DNA of 64,000 bases from positions 62,001 to 126,000 of the forward strand of contig JBKEHH010000005.1 of NCBI GenBank assembly GCA_046710535.1, in the 5' to 3' direction. This DNA is from CAWVSB01 sp046710535 (GTDB taxonomy: Bacteria; Pseudomonadota; Gammaproteobacteria; Pseudomonadales; CAWVSB01). The notes beneath the pieces were generated by a model. It was given only the letters and a program-made list of their open reading frames with translations, made no database searches and was not told the DNA's origin. The stretch's first letter is position 1. Each line of letters starts with the position of its first letter. This document shows, piece after piece, positions 27,110 to 36,320 of the stretch. A program made the position numbers and the translations under genes.

Positions 27110-27811
27110 ATGGCCGATTTGGTGAGTTATAAACTAGATAAGAACATCGCCACTATTACTATGCACAACGGCAAAGTGAATGCCATGTCACCAGCCCATA
27201 TCAATGCGATTAATAGCGCTCTGAATCAAGCAGAAGATGATAATGTAGTGGTTATGTTAGTTGGCCAACCTGGTATCTTCTCAGCAGGATTTGATTTAAA
27301 AGTGTTTCAAGCCGATGCAGCTGCTGGTGTTGAAATGGTTAAAGCGGGTTCAACTTTATGCCTCCGCATGTTGGCCTTCCCCACTCCAATAATTGGCGTT
27401 TGTACCGGCCACTCTCTTGCCCAGGGCTGCTTTACCTTAATGGCCTGTGATTACCGTATTGGCGTTGACGGTCCCTTCCAACTGGGGCTTAACGAAGTTC
27501 AGATTGGCATGACCATGCATCACTTTGGCATTGAGCTGCCGCGAGCACGCATGCCTCCATCTCACTTCAATCGCTCGGTAAATACTGCCCAAATGTATTC
27601 GCCTGTTGATGCTATTGAAGCTGGCTTTCTCGACAGGGTAGTAACAGTGGGAGACTTAATGCCTACAGCACTAGAAGAAGCTCAACGCTTAGCCGGCTTG
27701 GATTTATCTGCTCACAAAGCAACCAAGCTAAAAATGCGTACGGAGTTGCTGAAAACCCTAGATGATGCAATTACTAAAGATTACCACGAACAAATGGCTT
27801 TACTAAGATAG
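27110..27811 (+). CDS. crotonase/enoyl-CoA hydratase family protein
   Basis: The protein has 233 residues. Oxyanion-hole segments are IFSAGFDLKVF and GHSLAQGCF. The GGGxE-type catalytic Glu is replaced by QGCF, so classical hydratase chemistry is doubtful. The later NEVQIGM segment keeps a Glu at the position of the second catalytic Glu. GAGAG precedes the ATG. It lies 38 bases after ubiD and may be cotranscribed; the substrate is not predictable. Confidence 0.8.
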   Translation: MADLVSYKLDKNIATITMHNGKVNAMSPAHINAINSALNQAEDDNVVVMLVGQPGIFSAGFDLKVFQADAAAGVEMVKAGSTLCLRMLAFPTPIIGVCTGHSLAQGCFTLMACDYRIGVDGPFQLGLNEVQIGMTMHHFGIELPRARMPPSHFNRSVNTAQMYSPVDAIEAGFLDRVVTVGDLMPTALEEAQRLAGLDLSAHKATKLKMRTELLKTLDDAITKDYHEQMALLR

Positions 27812-27848
27812 ACAACTGACTGGCAGTAGAATCAGGTGGAATTTAACG

Positions 27849-28472
27849 TCAATGATCCCATTCACTACCAATACCCATTTGTTTTTTTGATTTTCGCATC
27901 ATTGCATCGCCGCTAGTTACTTCATTACTTTCAGTAATAATATCGGCATAACTAGCGTTGCCATTAATAAACTTTTGAATAGTCTCGATAGCCACCGGGC
28001 TCATATCACCTTCGTACTCCCAATCGAAGATAGAGGTAATATTACCTCGTACTTTATTACCTTCTGCCTTTAACCAATAGGCTCCGCATTTTGGCAAGCT
28101 GTAGTCGCTCACCCGGCCATAGCTAACGTTTGGTGTACTGGGATCAAAACCGCCGACAGGAATTTCTTCTATCTGATCTAATGCAAAAACCCAGCGGCTA
28201 TTATTAGCAAACATTTTGACTTCGGCTCGACAATCATCTTTTTGATGACCCCATATACGAATAGTTTGACGAAACTCTTTCCCTTTAAGCATTCTCTCAA
28301 CTTCAATATCAAAAGAGTTACCTTTATGAGCAATTACTGTACCTAAAACGATGGCATCGGCACCGTCGGTAAGCCAGCTAAAAGGTCCTTGCCATTCACA
28401 GCTACATGCCACAACTTTAGGTGAAAGTAGCAAGACTGCCAAGGCAATTACTTTTTTATAGCTACTAATCAC
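27849..28472 (-). CDS. exported hypothetical protein with N-terminal CSC motif
   Basis: This 207-residue protein has a signal peptide over residues 1-22, with cleavage near VVA-C. The mature protein begins with CSCEW, where the first Cys could be lipidated or form a disulfide. Other cysteines occur near 90 and 128. The beta-rich body (GTVIAHKGNSFDIEVERMLKG) recalls small OB-fold secreted proteins with a leading Cys, but I cannot name the family. It is the last gene of the hem cluster on the minus strand, 3 bases after hemY, so it is probably cotranscribed. Confidence 0.55.
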   Translation of the reverse strand: MISSYKKVIALAVLLLSPKVVACSCEWQGPFSWLTDGADAIVLGTVIAHKGNSFDIEVERMLKGKEFRQTIRIWGHQKDDCRAEVKMFANNSRWVFALDQIEEIPVGGFDPSTPNVSYGRVSDYSLPKCGAYWLKAEGNKVRGNITSIFDWEYEGDMSPVAIETIQKFINGNASYADIITESNEVTSGDAMMRKSKKQMGIGSEWDH

Positions 28473-28474
28473 CG

Positions 28475-29704
28475 CTAACGTCTTTTAGCCGCTTGCGGCA
28501 TCGGTAATTTTGGTAACTCATGAGTCGAATTAAGTAAGCCTTGCTGAAAATAACATACGCTTTTTTCAGTCTCACCTAAGTGAGCAGTCAGTCGACCTAG
28601 TTCTGCATAAACTTCTGCCGTTGCATTAAAACTTAGGCTAGCCTCGAAATAATCGCGCGCTTTGCCCCACAGCTCATTTGCTAAAGACAGCCGCCCCAAG
28701 GCCAGCAACAACGGCGCATTACTATTGCGCTCACGCAGCCATGCTTCGCAAACAATAAGTTGTTTTTGCGGATTGGAAGTTAGTACTAAGCCATAGAGTC
28801 GAATCAACTCTTCATCCCAGTTTTTTCGCAGCGCCGAATGTAACGCTGCTTCCGCCTTGTCATCACTGCCAGCGTTAATTAACGCTGTGGCATAAGCCTT
28901 TACCAAAGCCCCATTAGTGCGTAATGGTTTTGGCACTAATTGCCAGCTCGCTTCTATTTCAACAACGCTATCTTCACGTGCGGCAGCGGCCACAATTACT
29001 TGCGGATAAACTTCAATTTGTAATTTAGCGAAATCTGCTTCGCTCAAAATGTCAGCGTTTTTTAATGCCGGCAACAATTGTCGTAACTGCTCCCAATCGC
29101 CTAGGCCTCGATATACCGACACCAATAATTTAAGCGCACCAGGGTGCTCTGCCGACACCCCACGAACTCGGATTAAGGTTGCTAAACATTGCTCTAATTG
29201 GCCGTCGGCTAACTGCATCTCGGCTTGGGTTAAACCAACCGCCAGATCCGCACCATCGGTACTTTCAGCGGCACGACGCAGGTAGTACTCCATCTCTTTG
29301 GTTTCACCTAATTGATGGCTAGAGCGCGCCGCCATTAAATAATAAAGTAGTGGACTATCTGAACCCTCGGCGACTTTTACTAATAATTTACGCGCTCTGC
29401 GCCAATGTCCCTCAATGAAAGCGATCATGCCACGGGTGGTACGATTGTGATTCAACCGCAAATTACGACTATCGAACCAACCGCCAATAAAACGGGGTAA
29501 ATGCCAAGTGCGACGCCATACTCGGAGCACGAAATACAGCAGCCAGGCGCTGCTAAAAAAAATGATGATAGCCGTCCAAACACTCATTTCTATGGTTTTA
29601 CTACCCCAGGCAATAAGTACATAACCAGGGTCGGCGCTGACCGACCAAACAAAAACTGCACCGCTAGCCAGCGCAATTAATATACCTAAAAACAACCGTC
29701 TCAC
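28475..29704 (-). CDS. hemY: haem biosynthesis-associated membrane TPR protein HemY
   Basis: This 409-residue protein is the E. coli-type HemY, not protoporphyrinogen oxidase. Residues 1-60 carry two membrane helices; then comes RGMIAFIEGHWRRARKLL and a series of TPR repeats to the C-terminus. It accompanies hemC-hemD-hemX in gammaproteobacteria, but its biochemical role is unsettled. Its start overlaps the hemX stop by 4 bases (29701-29704), implying translational coupling. Confidence 0.9.
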   Translation of the reverse strand: MRRLFLGILIALASGAVFVWSVSADPGYVLIAWGSKTIEMSVWTAIIIFFSSAWLLYFVLRVWRRTWHLPRFIGGWFDSRNLRLNHNRTTRGMIAFIEGHWRRARKLLVKVAEGSDSPLLYYLMAARSSHQLGETKEMEYYLRRAAESTDGADLAVGLTQAEMQLADGQLEQCLATLIRVRGVSAEHPGALKLLVSVYRGLGDWEQLRQLLPALKNADILSEADFAKLQIEVYPQVIVAAAAREDSVVEIEASWQLVPKPLRTNGALVKAYATALINAGSDDKAEAALHSALRKNWDEELIRLYGLVLTSNPQKQLIVCEAWLRERNSNAPLLLALGRLSLANELWGKARDYFEASLSFNATAEVYAELGRLTAHLGETEKSVCYFQQGLLNSTHELPKLPMPQAAKRR

Positions 29705-30795
29705 TGCATCTGCTCCGGTTGGGTTGTAGGTACATTGTCGAGTGAATTTTTTTGAACTAAGCGCGCATTAACATATTCCTTAATGGCGCGTTGCGATGCT
29801 GAAATATCTGGCAATACAGGACTTATCTCAAGCGAGGCTAATTGCGCGATTTGCGCTAGCAGGCGCTGCTGTTGCGAGGTTCCAGCTTGATAATACTTGG
29901 TAAGTAAATGCTCAGCTTGAGCCAAACTCGCCTGATAAATACTTGCCTGATTCAGCAACAAAGCGCTGCGCGCTTGCGCTAGGCTTAGCTTTAATCTCGC
30001 ATCGACTAGCTGCCGCTGGTTTTCACTCAATAGTGGTTCAATATCAACCGTACGATCTTTAACAACGACTAGCTGCTTCAATATATGCCAAGCATAGGCT
30101 AATTTTCCCAGTATTTTATCTTGCATTCCCTCGCCAGTCGGGGACAACGCGGCATCTACATCAGCTAATTCTTTATACCCAGAAAATGGCACAGTAGAGC
30201 CCAGCTCGGCTAACGCCAGCAACTGCAAATAAACACCTTCATTGTCGGTATTAGCAGCACTACTAACTGCGGCAATATCTTGCGCCAACTGTTTGCGCAC
30301 TGCATATAAATCACTGTAACCCAGTGCAAATAGAATATCGTCAGCGGTTTGTAGCAATTGTTTAGCGCCCCCTGCATCACGACTTAACACAATGCGCTGA
30401 TGAGCTAGACGCAATAAATATTCAACTTCAGCCAGCTTCCAGTCGTCTCGCTCAACCAAAGCCAGCTCAGTTAACTGTTTGGCGTGTGTTTGCTGGATTT
30501 GTACTAGAGCCGAAAATTGATCAGCCATGATTTGTCGATCTACGCTCGATTGTTGATCACGCTGGCTTATATTATTCAATTGATTACGTAAACTACGAAT
30601 ATCGTTATCTATTAAAAGCTGCTTACTACCGCCAGTCTGCTGTTGCTGCCATTGCAACCAACCACCCGCGCCAGCTATAACAATAGCAATAATGCTGACT
30701 AGCAGTGCTAGCCAGGCCAAACCGCTTTTGTTTTTTTGAGGTGCAACTGCTGGTGCCGGCTGCTCTTTTTGTTGTGCTAGTTCCTGGTCGCTCAC
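29701..30795 (-). CDS. hemX: HemX-like membrane protein
   Basis: This 364-residue protein has a Gln/Pro/Ala-rich cytoplasmic N-terminus, one membrane helix at about 26-48 and a Gln-rich, largely helical periplasmic part. E. coli-type HemX is often labelled uroporphyrinogen-III methyltransferase, but no methyltransferase motif is visible. The position between hemD and hemY is standard. Confidence 0.88.
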   Translation of the reverse strand: MSDQELAQQKEQPAPAVAPQKNKSGLAWLALLVSIIAIVIAGAGGWLQWQQQQTGGSKQLLIDNDIRSLRNQLNNISQRDQQSSVDRQIMADQFSALVQIQQTHAKQLTELALVERDDWKLAEVEYLLRLAHQRIVLSRDAGGAKQLLQTADDILFALGYSDLYAVRKQLAQDIAAVSSAANTDNEGVYLQLLALAELGSTVPFSGYKELADVDAALSPTGEGMQDKILGKLAYAWHILKQLVVVKDRTVDIEPLLSENQRQLVDARLKLSLAQARSALLLNQASIYQASLAQAEHLLTKYYQAGTSQQQRLLAQIAQLASLEISPVLPDISASQRAIKEYVNARLVQKNSLDNVPTTQPEQMQ

Positions 30796-30835
30796 TACTA
30801 ACCTCTTTTATTGTTATCCCGCTGCTGTTGCTAAA

Positions 30836-31615
30836 CTACCTATGGTTGACCAACCCAGCTAGCGCTTTCATCATGGCATTATCTGACGCATCATCAGCTT
30901 TGATCACTCGCTTAAAGCCAAGTTCAGTCGTCGCAGCTACTACTCTGTCACCCGGCACGATAATAGGTATAGAGTTTATCTCAACTCCTAGCTCATCTGC
31001 CATCACCAAACTGTTTTTCGCAGTCTCAGTACTGGCGGCAATAATGACGTTAATCTTCTCACTTTGCAGAGCCTCGCGCCAATGGATGCAGTGTTGCGCA
31101 GGTAGATCGCGAGTATAACACTCGGCAATACTGACATCCGCGCCTCGCTGACACAGCTCATCAGCCAACAATTGTCGCCCACCTACACCACTAAAAATAA
31201 TGGCCTTTTGACCTTTAGCCGAGACTAACTCAGGCAATGCCAATAGCTGCTCACTATTTTGCTCGCCAACTGGAGTCTTCGCTGTCACGCCAAAACGAGA
31301 TAATGCTTTAGCGGTGGCGCTGCCAATGGCATACCAATGTTGGTCTATTGGCAACTGAGGCCAATAGTTTTCTATTAGCTCCATGCCCTGGCTAACCGCA
31401 TTAGTACTGATAAAAATAAGATGTTTAAAACTATCTAACTGCAGCATTAGCTGTTTAACCTGCACTGCTTGTTTGCTGTTCGCAGGAACTGCATTTATTT
31501 CAATCGCTGGCTGATGAACAAAGCTATAGCCAGCATCGCTAAGCAATTGCGATATACTCTGCCCTTGATGGTGGGGGCGAGTAAGCCAAACCGTTAGCTC
31601 TTTATTAGAAGCCAT
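30836..31615 (-). CDS. hemD: uroporphyrinogen-III synthase
   Basis: The 259-residue two-domain enzyme cyclises hydroxymethylbilane and inverts ring D to give uroporphyrinogen III. The family diverges strongly, but VWLTRPHHQGQSI at the start, FISTNAV near 88 and ASTETAKN in the second domain are typical. It begins 2 bases after the hemC stop, so the two are cotranscribed. Confidence 0.92.
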   Translation of the reverse strand: MASNKELTVWLTRPHHQGQSISQLLSDAGYSFVHQPAIEINAVPANSKQAVQVKQLMLQLDSFKHLIFISTNAVSQGMELIENYWPQLPIDQHWYAIGSATAKALSRFGVTAKTPVGEQNSEQLLALPELVSAKGQKAIIFSGVGGRQLLADELCQRGADVSIAECYTRDLPAQHCIHWREALQSEKINVIIAASTETAKNSLVMADELGVEINSIPIIVPGDRVVAATTELGFKRVIKADDASDNAMMKALAGLVNHR

Positions 31616-31617
31616 AG

Positions 31618-32556
31618 CTAACTATTACTTTGCCTATAGACTTCAGCCAATATTTCGCCCGCGCCTTGCGCTAACACGTCTTCGGCTAAGGCAATGCCCA
31701 ATGCTTGAGCGTCACTAACTGCACCTGAGATTTCTGCTCGCAAAATTTTGCTGCCATCCACGGCGCCAACTAAACCATTAAGACTAAGCTGGCCACTAGT
31801 CAAAATAGCATGAACTGCAATAGGTACTTGGCAACCACCTTCAAGGTGTTTATTCATCGCCCGCTCGGCCGTTACGCAAGCGGCTGTGTCAGCATGATTT
31901 AATACGCTAAGATATTGACTGATTCGTTCATCATCTACTCTAAGCTCAATACCAACAGCACCTTGGCCACCGGCAGGCAGCGACTGCTCAACCGACATAC
32001 TTTCACTAATTCTATTTTCAAAACCTAGCCGTATAAGTCCGGCACAGGCCAAAATAATGGCGTCATATTCATCAGCATCTAGTTTAGCTAAGCGAGTATT
32101 GACATTACCACGCAAATCCAAAATTTTTAAATCTGGCCGGCTAGCGCGCAGCTGGCATTGGCGACGCAGACTTGAGGTTCCAACAATCGCACCATTTGGA
32201 AGGTCAGCAAGACTGGCAAAATTGTTTGATACAAAAGCATCACGCGGATCTTCACGCTGGCAGATAACGCCAAGTTCCAAGCCTTGCGGAAAGTCCATCG
32301 GCACGTCTTTCATCGAGTGCACAGCAATATCAGCGCGGCCATCTAACAACGCTTGCTCTAGCTCTTTCACAAACAAACCTTTACCACCCACTTTGGCTAA
32401 GGGTGTATCTAAAATTTTGTCGCCGCGGGTAGACATTGGTAGCAACTCAACCGTCAAATTAGCATGAGCAGCTTCTAACTCTGCTTGCACAAATTCTGCC
32501 TGCCACATGGCCAAGGGGCTTTTGCGCGTCGCAATACGCAAGATATCTTTAGTCAT
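31618..32556 (-). CDS. hemC: porphobilinogen deaminase (hydroxymethylbilane synthase)
   Basis: From ATG 32556 the protein has 312 residues. It polymerises four porphobilinogens. LRIATRKSPLAMWQA at the start, SSLRRQCQL in the middle, and the dipyrromethane-binding Cys in EGGCQVPIA are diagnostic. An in-frame TTG 15 bases upstream has no family support. It lies about 43 bases downstream of algR on the same strand, an order conserved in Pseudomonas. Confidence 0.95.
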   Translation of the reverse strand: MTKDILRIATRKSPLAMWQAEFVQAELEAAHANLTVELLPMSTRGDKILDTPLAKVGGKGLFVKELEQALLDGRADIAVHSMKDVPMDFPQGLELGVICQREDPRDAFVSNNFASLADLPNGAIVGTSSLRRQCQLRASRPDLKILDLRGNVNTRLAKLDADEYDAIILACAGLIRLGFENRISESMSVEQSLPAGGQGAVGIELRVDDERISQYLSVLNHADTAACVTAERAMNKHLEGGCQVPIAVHAILTSGQLSLNGLVGAVDGSKILRAEISGAVSDAQALGIALAEDVLAQGAGEILAEVYRQSNS

Positions 32557-32599
32557 TAATTGATTTACCAAACTTGGTGAAAATAAGAAAGTTATTATG

Positions 32600-33337
32600 T
32601 CAGCTATTGCTCAGCTTTTCTCTAAGCTCTGACAAATGCCTACGACTAACCGCTGGTTTTATTTCGATGCCTTTGAGCACAACATTAAAGTGGCCGGTGG
32701 GATCTCGCTCCAAACCTTCTATATGGGCGTGTGCTACCAAGGCATTGCGATGAACGCGGATAAACATTGAACCGAATTCTTCTTCTAGAGATTTCAATGG
32801 CCGGTCAAATAAAACCTCACCTTTATCATGCAAAATGGTGACGTATTTCTGATCGGCAATAAAACAACGGATAGACGCAACCGGAATTAACTCCATACCC
32901 TTATGGCTGTTAATACACAGGTTACTAGGTTTGCTATCCGATTCTTTAGCGACTTGGGTTAACTGCAGCTGCGTTAGCCGGCTGGCTTTTTGCAAGGCTT
33001 GTGCTAAGCGCTCGCTTCGTATTGGTTTAACTAAATAGTCGACAGCTGCAGTATCAAAAGCAGCTAGGGCATATTCGTCATAGGCGGTACAAAATATCAC
33101 TGCCGGTGGGGTTTCCAGCTCAGCCATATGCTTAGCCGCCTCGACCCCATCCATGCCGGGCATTCTAATATCCAACAACACCACATCAGGTCTCAGTGCT
33201 TCGACCGAGCTTAAGCATTCATAACCGTCAGCTGCCTCACCCAACCATCTGACTCCGTCTATATCAGCCAGCATCCGCTTAACACGGGCACGTGCCAAGG
33301 GTTCATCATCGACTACCAGCACATTACATTCAGTCAT
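32600..33337 (-). CDS. algR: LytTR response regulator, AlgR type
   Basis: The protein is a 245-residue response regulator. The receiver domain has VVDDEP near the start, phospho-acceptor Asp56 in LLDIRMPGMDG, and the conserved Lys in VDYLVKPI. A LytTR DNA-binding domain fills the C-terminus (FIRVHRNALVA). AGGTGG 5 bases before ATG 33337 selects that start over a GTG at 33346. It overlaps the end of algZ by 8 bases. In Pseudomonas AlgR controls alginate, type IV pili and virulence; its targets here are unknown. Confidence 0.93.
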   Translation of the reverse strand: MTECNVLVVDDEPLARARVKRMLADIDGVRWLGEAADGYECLSSVEALRPDVVLLDIRMPGMDGVEAAKHMAELETPPAVIFCTAYDEYALAAFDTAAVDYLVKPIRSERLAQALQKASRLTQLQLTQVAKESDSKPSNLCINSHKGMELIPVASIRCFIADQKYVTILHDKGEVLFDRPLKSLEEEFGSMFIRVHRNALVAHAHIEGLERDPTGHFNVVLKGIEIKPAVSRRHLSELREKLSNS

Positions 33338-34394
33338 TTTGGCCACCTACTTTACTCAACCTGCCTTCAACACCCATTGGTACGACTAATTCAACAATAA
33401 ATTCACTACCTTGCTGCTGAGCAGAAAATTGAGCTTTACCGCCATACATTGCCTCCATACGATAGCGAATATTATTCAATGCCATTTGATTACCTTGTTG
33501 TGACTTGCCGCTAGTAGGCACAGGGTTAGTAATCCTAATGCGACAATTACTATAGACCCGCTCTACCAACACACTGACCTCACCCCCTTCAGGAATTGGC
33601 TGCACACCATGGTAAACAGCATTCTCGAGCAGTGGCTGCAGTATTAATGCTGGTAGCAGCACAGAGTCACATTCCTTATCTAACTGCCAGTTTACTTTTA
33701 GCCGCCCCGCTATGCGGGCTTGCTCAATGCGCAAATAACGACGGCCAAAGCCAATCTCTTCAGCTAATGGCACTTGTAGTTTATCCGACATACTGGCGCG
33801 AAATAGGTCAGATAAATCCAATACCAAGTTTTCGGCGGCATCCGCATCAACACTAATTAAGCTGACAATACTGTTCATACTGTTAAACAAAAAGTGCGGT
33901 CGGATTCTGGCTTGTAATACTTCCAGCCTTGCGGTTAGCTCCGCTTTTTGCTGATCACGCAGTTGTTGCTGAACAAAAAAGTAGCGCCCGGCAATTCCAG
34001 CAACCACTGCCGCGATTAACACCTCTCTGCCTATTTGCATAAAATCTAATGAGTCTGCCATTGGGTTTAGAAATGTTTGCGAAACTGTACTAACAATCAA
34101 CGCCACCATTAACACCAAGGCATAGCTAAGGCCGGCTAACACAGGGCCTGAAAAGCGTTGCAACCAAGGGCGCAAATTACACAATAAACCAACACTGAGC
34201 AAAATCACCCACAATGTATAAAGCGAAACCATCGCGAACACGCTCCAACTAAAGTGACGCAGGCCTGTCTCGGCAATACTTAATACTACGGCCAATAGCT
34301 CGCCTACCAACACCAAGAAGAATATCGCTGACATGGTACAAAGGTCAGGCAGCGTATAGCTTGAATTAGCTGTTATATTGGTTAACTTACTCAC
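33330..34394 (-). CDS. algZ: LytS/YehU-type sensor histidine kinase, AlgZ/FimS
   Basis: This 354-residue protein has about four membrane helices in residues 20-150. The His-kinase domain follows, with RIRPHFLFNSMNSI carrying the phosphorylatable His and LILQPLLENAVYHG as the N-box. It lacks the usual D/F/G boxes of HPK1-class kinases, as do AlgZ/FimS and other LytS-type sensors. It is adjacent to and coupled with algR, and divergent from argH, the same arrangement as in Pseudomonas. Confidence 0.93.
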   Translation of the reverse strand: MSKLTNITANSSYTLPDLCTMSAIFFLVLVGELLAVVLSIAETGLRHFSWSVFAMVSLYTLWVILLSVGLLCNLRPWLQRFSGPVLAGLSYALVLMVALIVSTVSQTFLNPMADSLDFMQIGREVLIAAVVAGIAGRYFFVQQQLRDQQKAELTARLEVLQARIRPHFLFNSMNSIVSLISVDADAAENLVLDLSDLFRASMSDKLQVPLAEEIGFGRRYLRIEQARIAGRLKVNWQLDKECDSVLLPALILQPLLENAVYHGVQPIPEGGEVSVLVERVYSNCRIRITNPVPTSGKSQQGNQMALNNIRYRMEAMYGGKAQFSAQQQGSEFIVELVVPMGVEGRLSKVGGQND

Positions 34395-34636
34395 GATGTT
34401 GTTATTTCCAGTCGCTTAATCAGTTTAGGGTTACTATTTATACTTTTATTCGCTTAAGCACTAACTAATAGCTTAGGCTTGATGCTACCACCCAAATTAA
34501 GTGCAAGCCATGGCACAAGCCTTTAGCAAGCTCACAAATTCATCAACCAGTGGGCGCAGCGCTAGTTGGCAGGTATAATGTCGGCAGTTTATATACCTCT
34601 CTGCTTTTTAGCAGAACTATCACTAGGAAAACACCC

Positions 34637-36034
34637 ATGAGTGACAACGATAATGCAGCCAAACCTTGGGGCGGCCGCTTTAGTGAACCAACCGATGCTT
34701 TTGTAGAACGTTTTACTGCATCAGTACAGTTTGACCAACGCCTGGCCCAGGAGGATATTCAAGGCTCATTGGCCCATGCCAAAATGCTCACCAAAGTAGG
34801 CGTATTAAGTGATGGAGAGCATCAGCAAATCCAAGACGGTTTAGCCGTCATTAGCGACGAAATAAAGGCTGGCACCTTCCCTTGGTCGATTGCGCTTGAA
34901 GACGTACACATGAATATTGAAGCGCGCCTAACTGATGCCATCGGGATTACTGGTAAAAAGTTACACACCGGCCGCAGCCGTAATGATCAAGTAGCGACTG
35001 ATATTCGGTTGTTTATGCGCTCTGCAATTGCTGCCATTAGCGACGAACTAACGCGTTTGCAGCAAGGTCTGATCGGTTTGGCTGCAACAGAAACCGACAC
35101 CATTATGCCTGGATTTACCCATTTACAAACCGCCCAACCAGTTACTTTTGGCCATCATCTGTTGGCTTGGAATGAGATGCTAGAGCGAGACTATAGCCGC
35201 TTGCAAGACTGCGCTGCGAGGCTGAACCAGTCGCCATTAGGCGCTGCCGCCTTAGCGGGCACAACCTACCCGATTGACCGAGCCTATACCGCTGAGTTAC
35301 TAGGTTTTGATCGCCCAACGGAGAACTCATTAGATTCAGTTTCTGATCGCGACTTTGCTATTGAGTTTGCCGCCGCTGGCGCACTAATCATGACCCATCT
35401 TTCGCGCTTTAGTGAAGAGTTAGTGCTTTGGACTTCTGCCCAATTCAACTTTGTACGCTTGCCAGATCGATTTTGTACTGGCTCATCGATTATGCCCCAA
35501 AAGAAAAACCCTGACGTGCCTGAATTGGTACGCGGTAAAACAGGCCGCGTAAATGGCCACTTGATTAGCTTGCTAACATTAATGAAATCACAACCGCTGG
35601 CTTACAACAAAGACAATCAAGAAGATAAAGAGCCGCTATTTGATACGGTAGACACACTCCTTGATTGCTTAAAAGCTTACGCTGATATGGTGCCAGCTAT
35701 TGAAGCAAATAAAGAGTCTATGCGCGAAGCCGCCAAGCGTGGTTTCTCAACCGCTACAGACTTAGCCGACTATTGCGTTGGCAAAGGCCTAGCATTTAGA
35801 GATGCCCATGAAGTCGTCGGCAAAGCTGTTGCTCATGGCGTTAATACAGAGTGTGATTTAGCCGATATGAGTCTTGAAGAACTGCAAGGCTTTAGCGACG
35901 TGATCGAGGCAGATGTCTTTGATGTACTTACCCTTGAAGGCTCAGTTGCGGCCAGAGATCACATTGGAGGTACCGCGCCTAGCCAAGTTAAAGCCGCCGC
36001 CGAGCGCGCCAGCAAACGAGTAGCTGCGCGCTAG
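34637..36034 (+). CDS. argH: argininosuccinate lyase
   Basis: The 465-residue enzyme splits argininosuccinate to arginine and fumarate. PWGGRFSEPTD starts the protein; TGRSRNDQVATD and the signature GSSIMPQKKNPD (catalytic Ser) are complete. AGGAAA before ATG 34637 decides the start; an open frame running upstream to 34550 has no family support. A TATAAT at 34574-34579 could be the -10 element of its promoter. Confidence 0.97.
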   Translation: MSDNDNAAKPWGGRFSEPTDAFVERFTASVQFDQRLAQEDIQGSLAHAKMLTKVGVLSDGEHQQIQDGLAVISDEIKAGTFPWSIALEDVHMNIEARLTDAIGITGKKLHTGRSRNDQVATDIRLFMRSAIAAISDELTRLQQGLIGLAATETDTIMPGFTHLQTAQPVTFGHHLLAWNEMLERDYSRLQDCAARLNQSPLGAAALAGTTYPIDRAYTAELLGFDRPTENSLDSVSDRDFAIEFAAAGALIMTHLSRFSEELVLWTSAQFNFVRLPDRFCTGSSIMPQKKNPDVPELVRGKTGRVNGHLISLLTLMKSQPLAYNKDNQEDKEPLFDTVDTLLDCLKAYADMVPAIEANKESMREAAKRGFSTATDLADYCVGKGLAFRDAHEVVGKAVAHGVNTECDLADMSLEELQGFSDVIEADVFDVLTLEGSVAARDHIGGTAPSQVKAAAERASKRVAAR

Positions 36035-36105
36035 CTAATTTAGGTTGGGTTGAGGTATTGCGCCAGCTATACTGCAAGCCTAACTCATCCTTGCGGACAA
36101 ATTCG

Positions 36106-36255
36106 ATGCGTAACATTGCATTAATCATCGGTTTTACTATGGCTTTAAGCGCTTGCGGGCTTAAGGGGCCACTATATATGCCAACAGCTGACAGTCAGCC
36201 GACTGAAGAAGCGGAGCGAGAACCGCAGCCTCAAGCGAACATTGAGCAGCGCTAG
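36106..36255 (+). CDS. lptM: LptM-like lipoprotein (YifL)
   Basis: The protein has 49 residues. A short signal sequence ends in the lipobox LSAC, followed by GLKGPLYMP, the hallmark of LptM/YifL. In E. coli LptM is an outer-membrane lipoprotein that helps mature the LptD translocon. It lies just upstream of lysA, as in E. coli and Pseudomonas (lppL). Confidence 0.88.
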   Translation: MRNIALIIGFTMALSACGLKGPLYMPTADSQPTEEAEREPQPQANIEQR

Positions 36256-36320
36256 AGCCTAACTATTTTATTTAATCTGTACCCCTAGGTACTTTTAATC
36301 AGCAATGCAGCGACGATATT

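Noticed and set aside
34550..34636. Longer argH start
   Set aside because: It would translate the leader containing TATAAT; the conserved N-terminus and AGGAAA point to ATG 34637.
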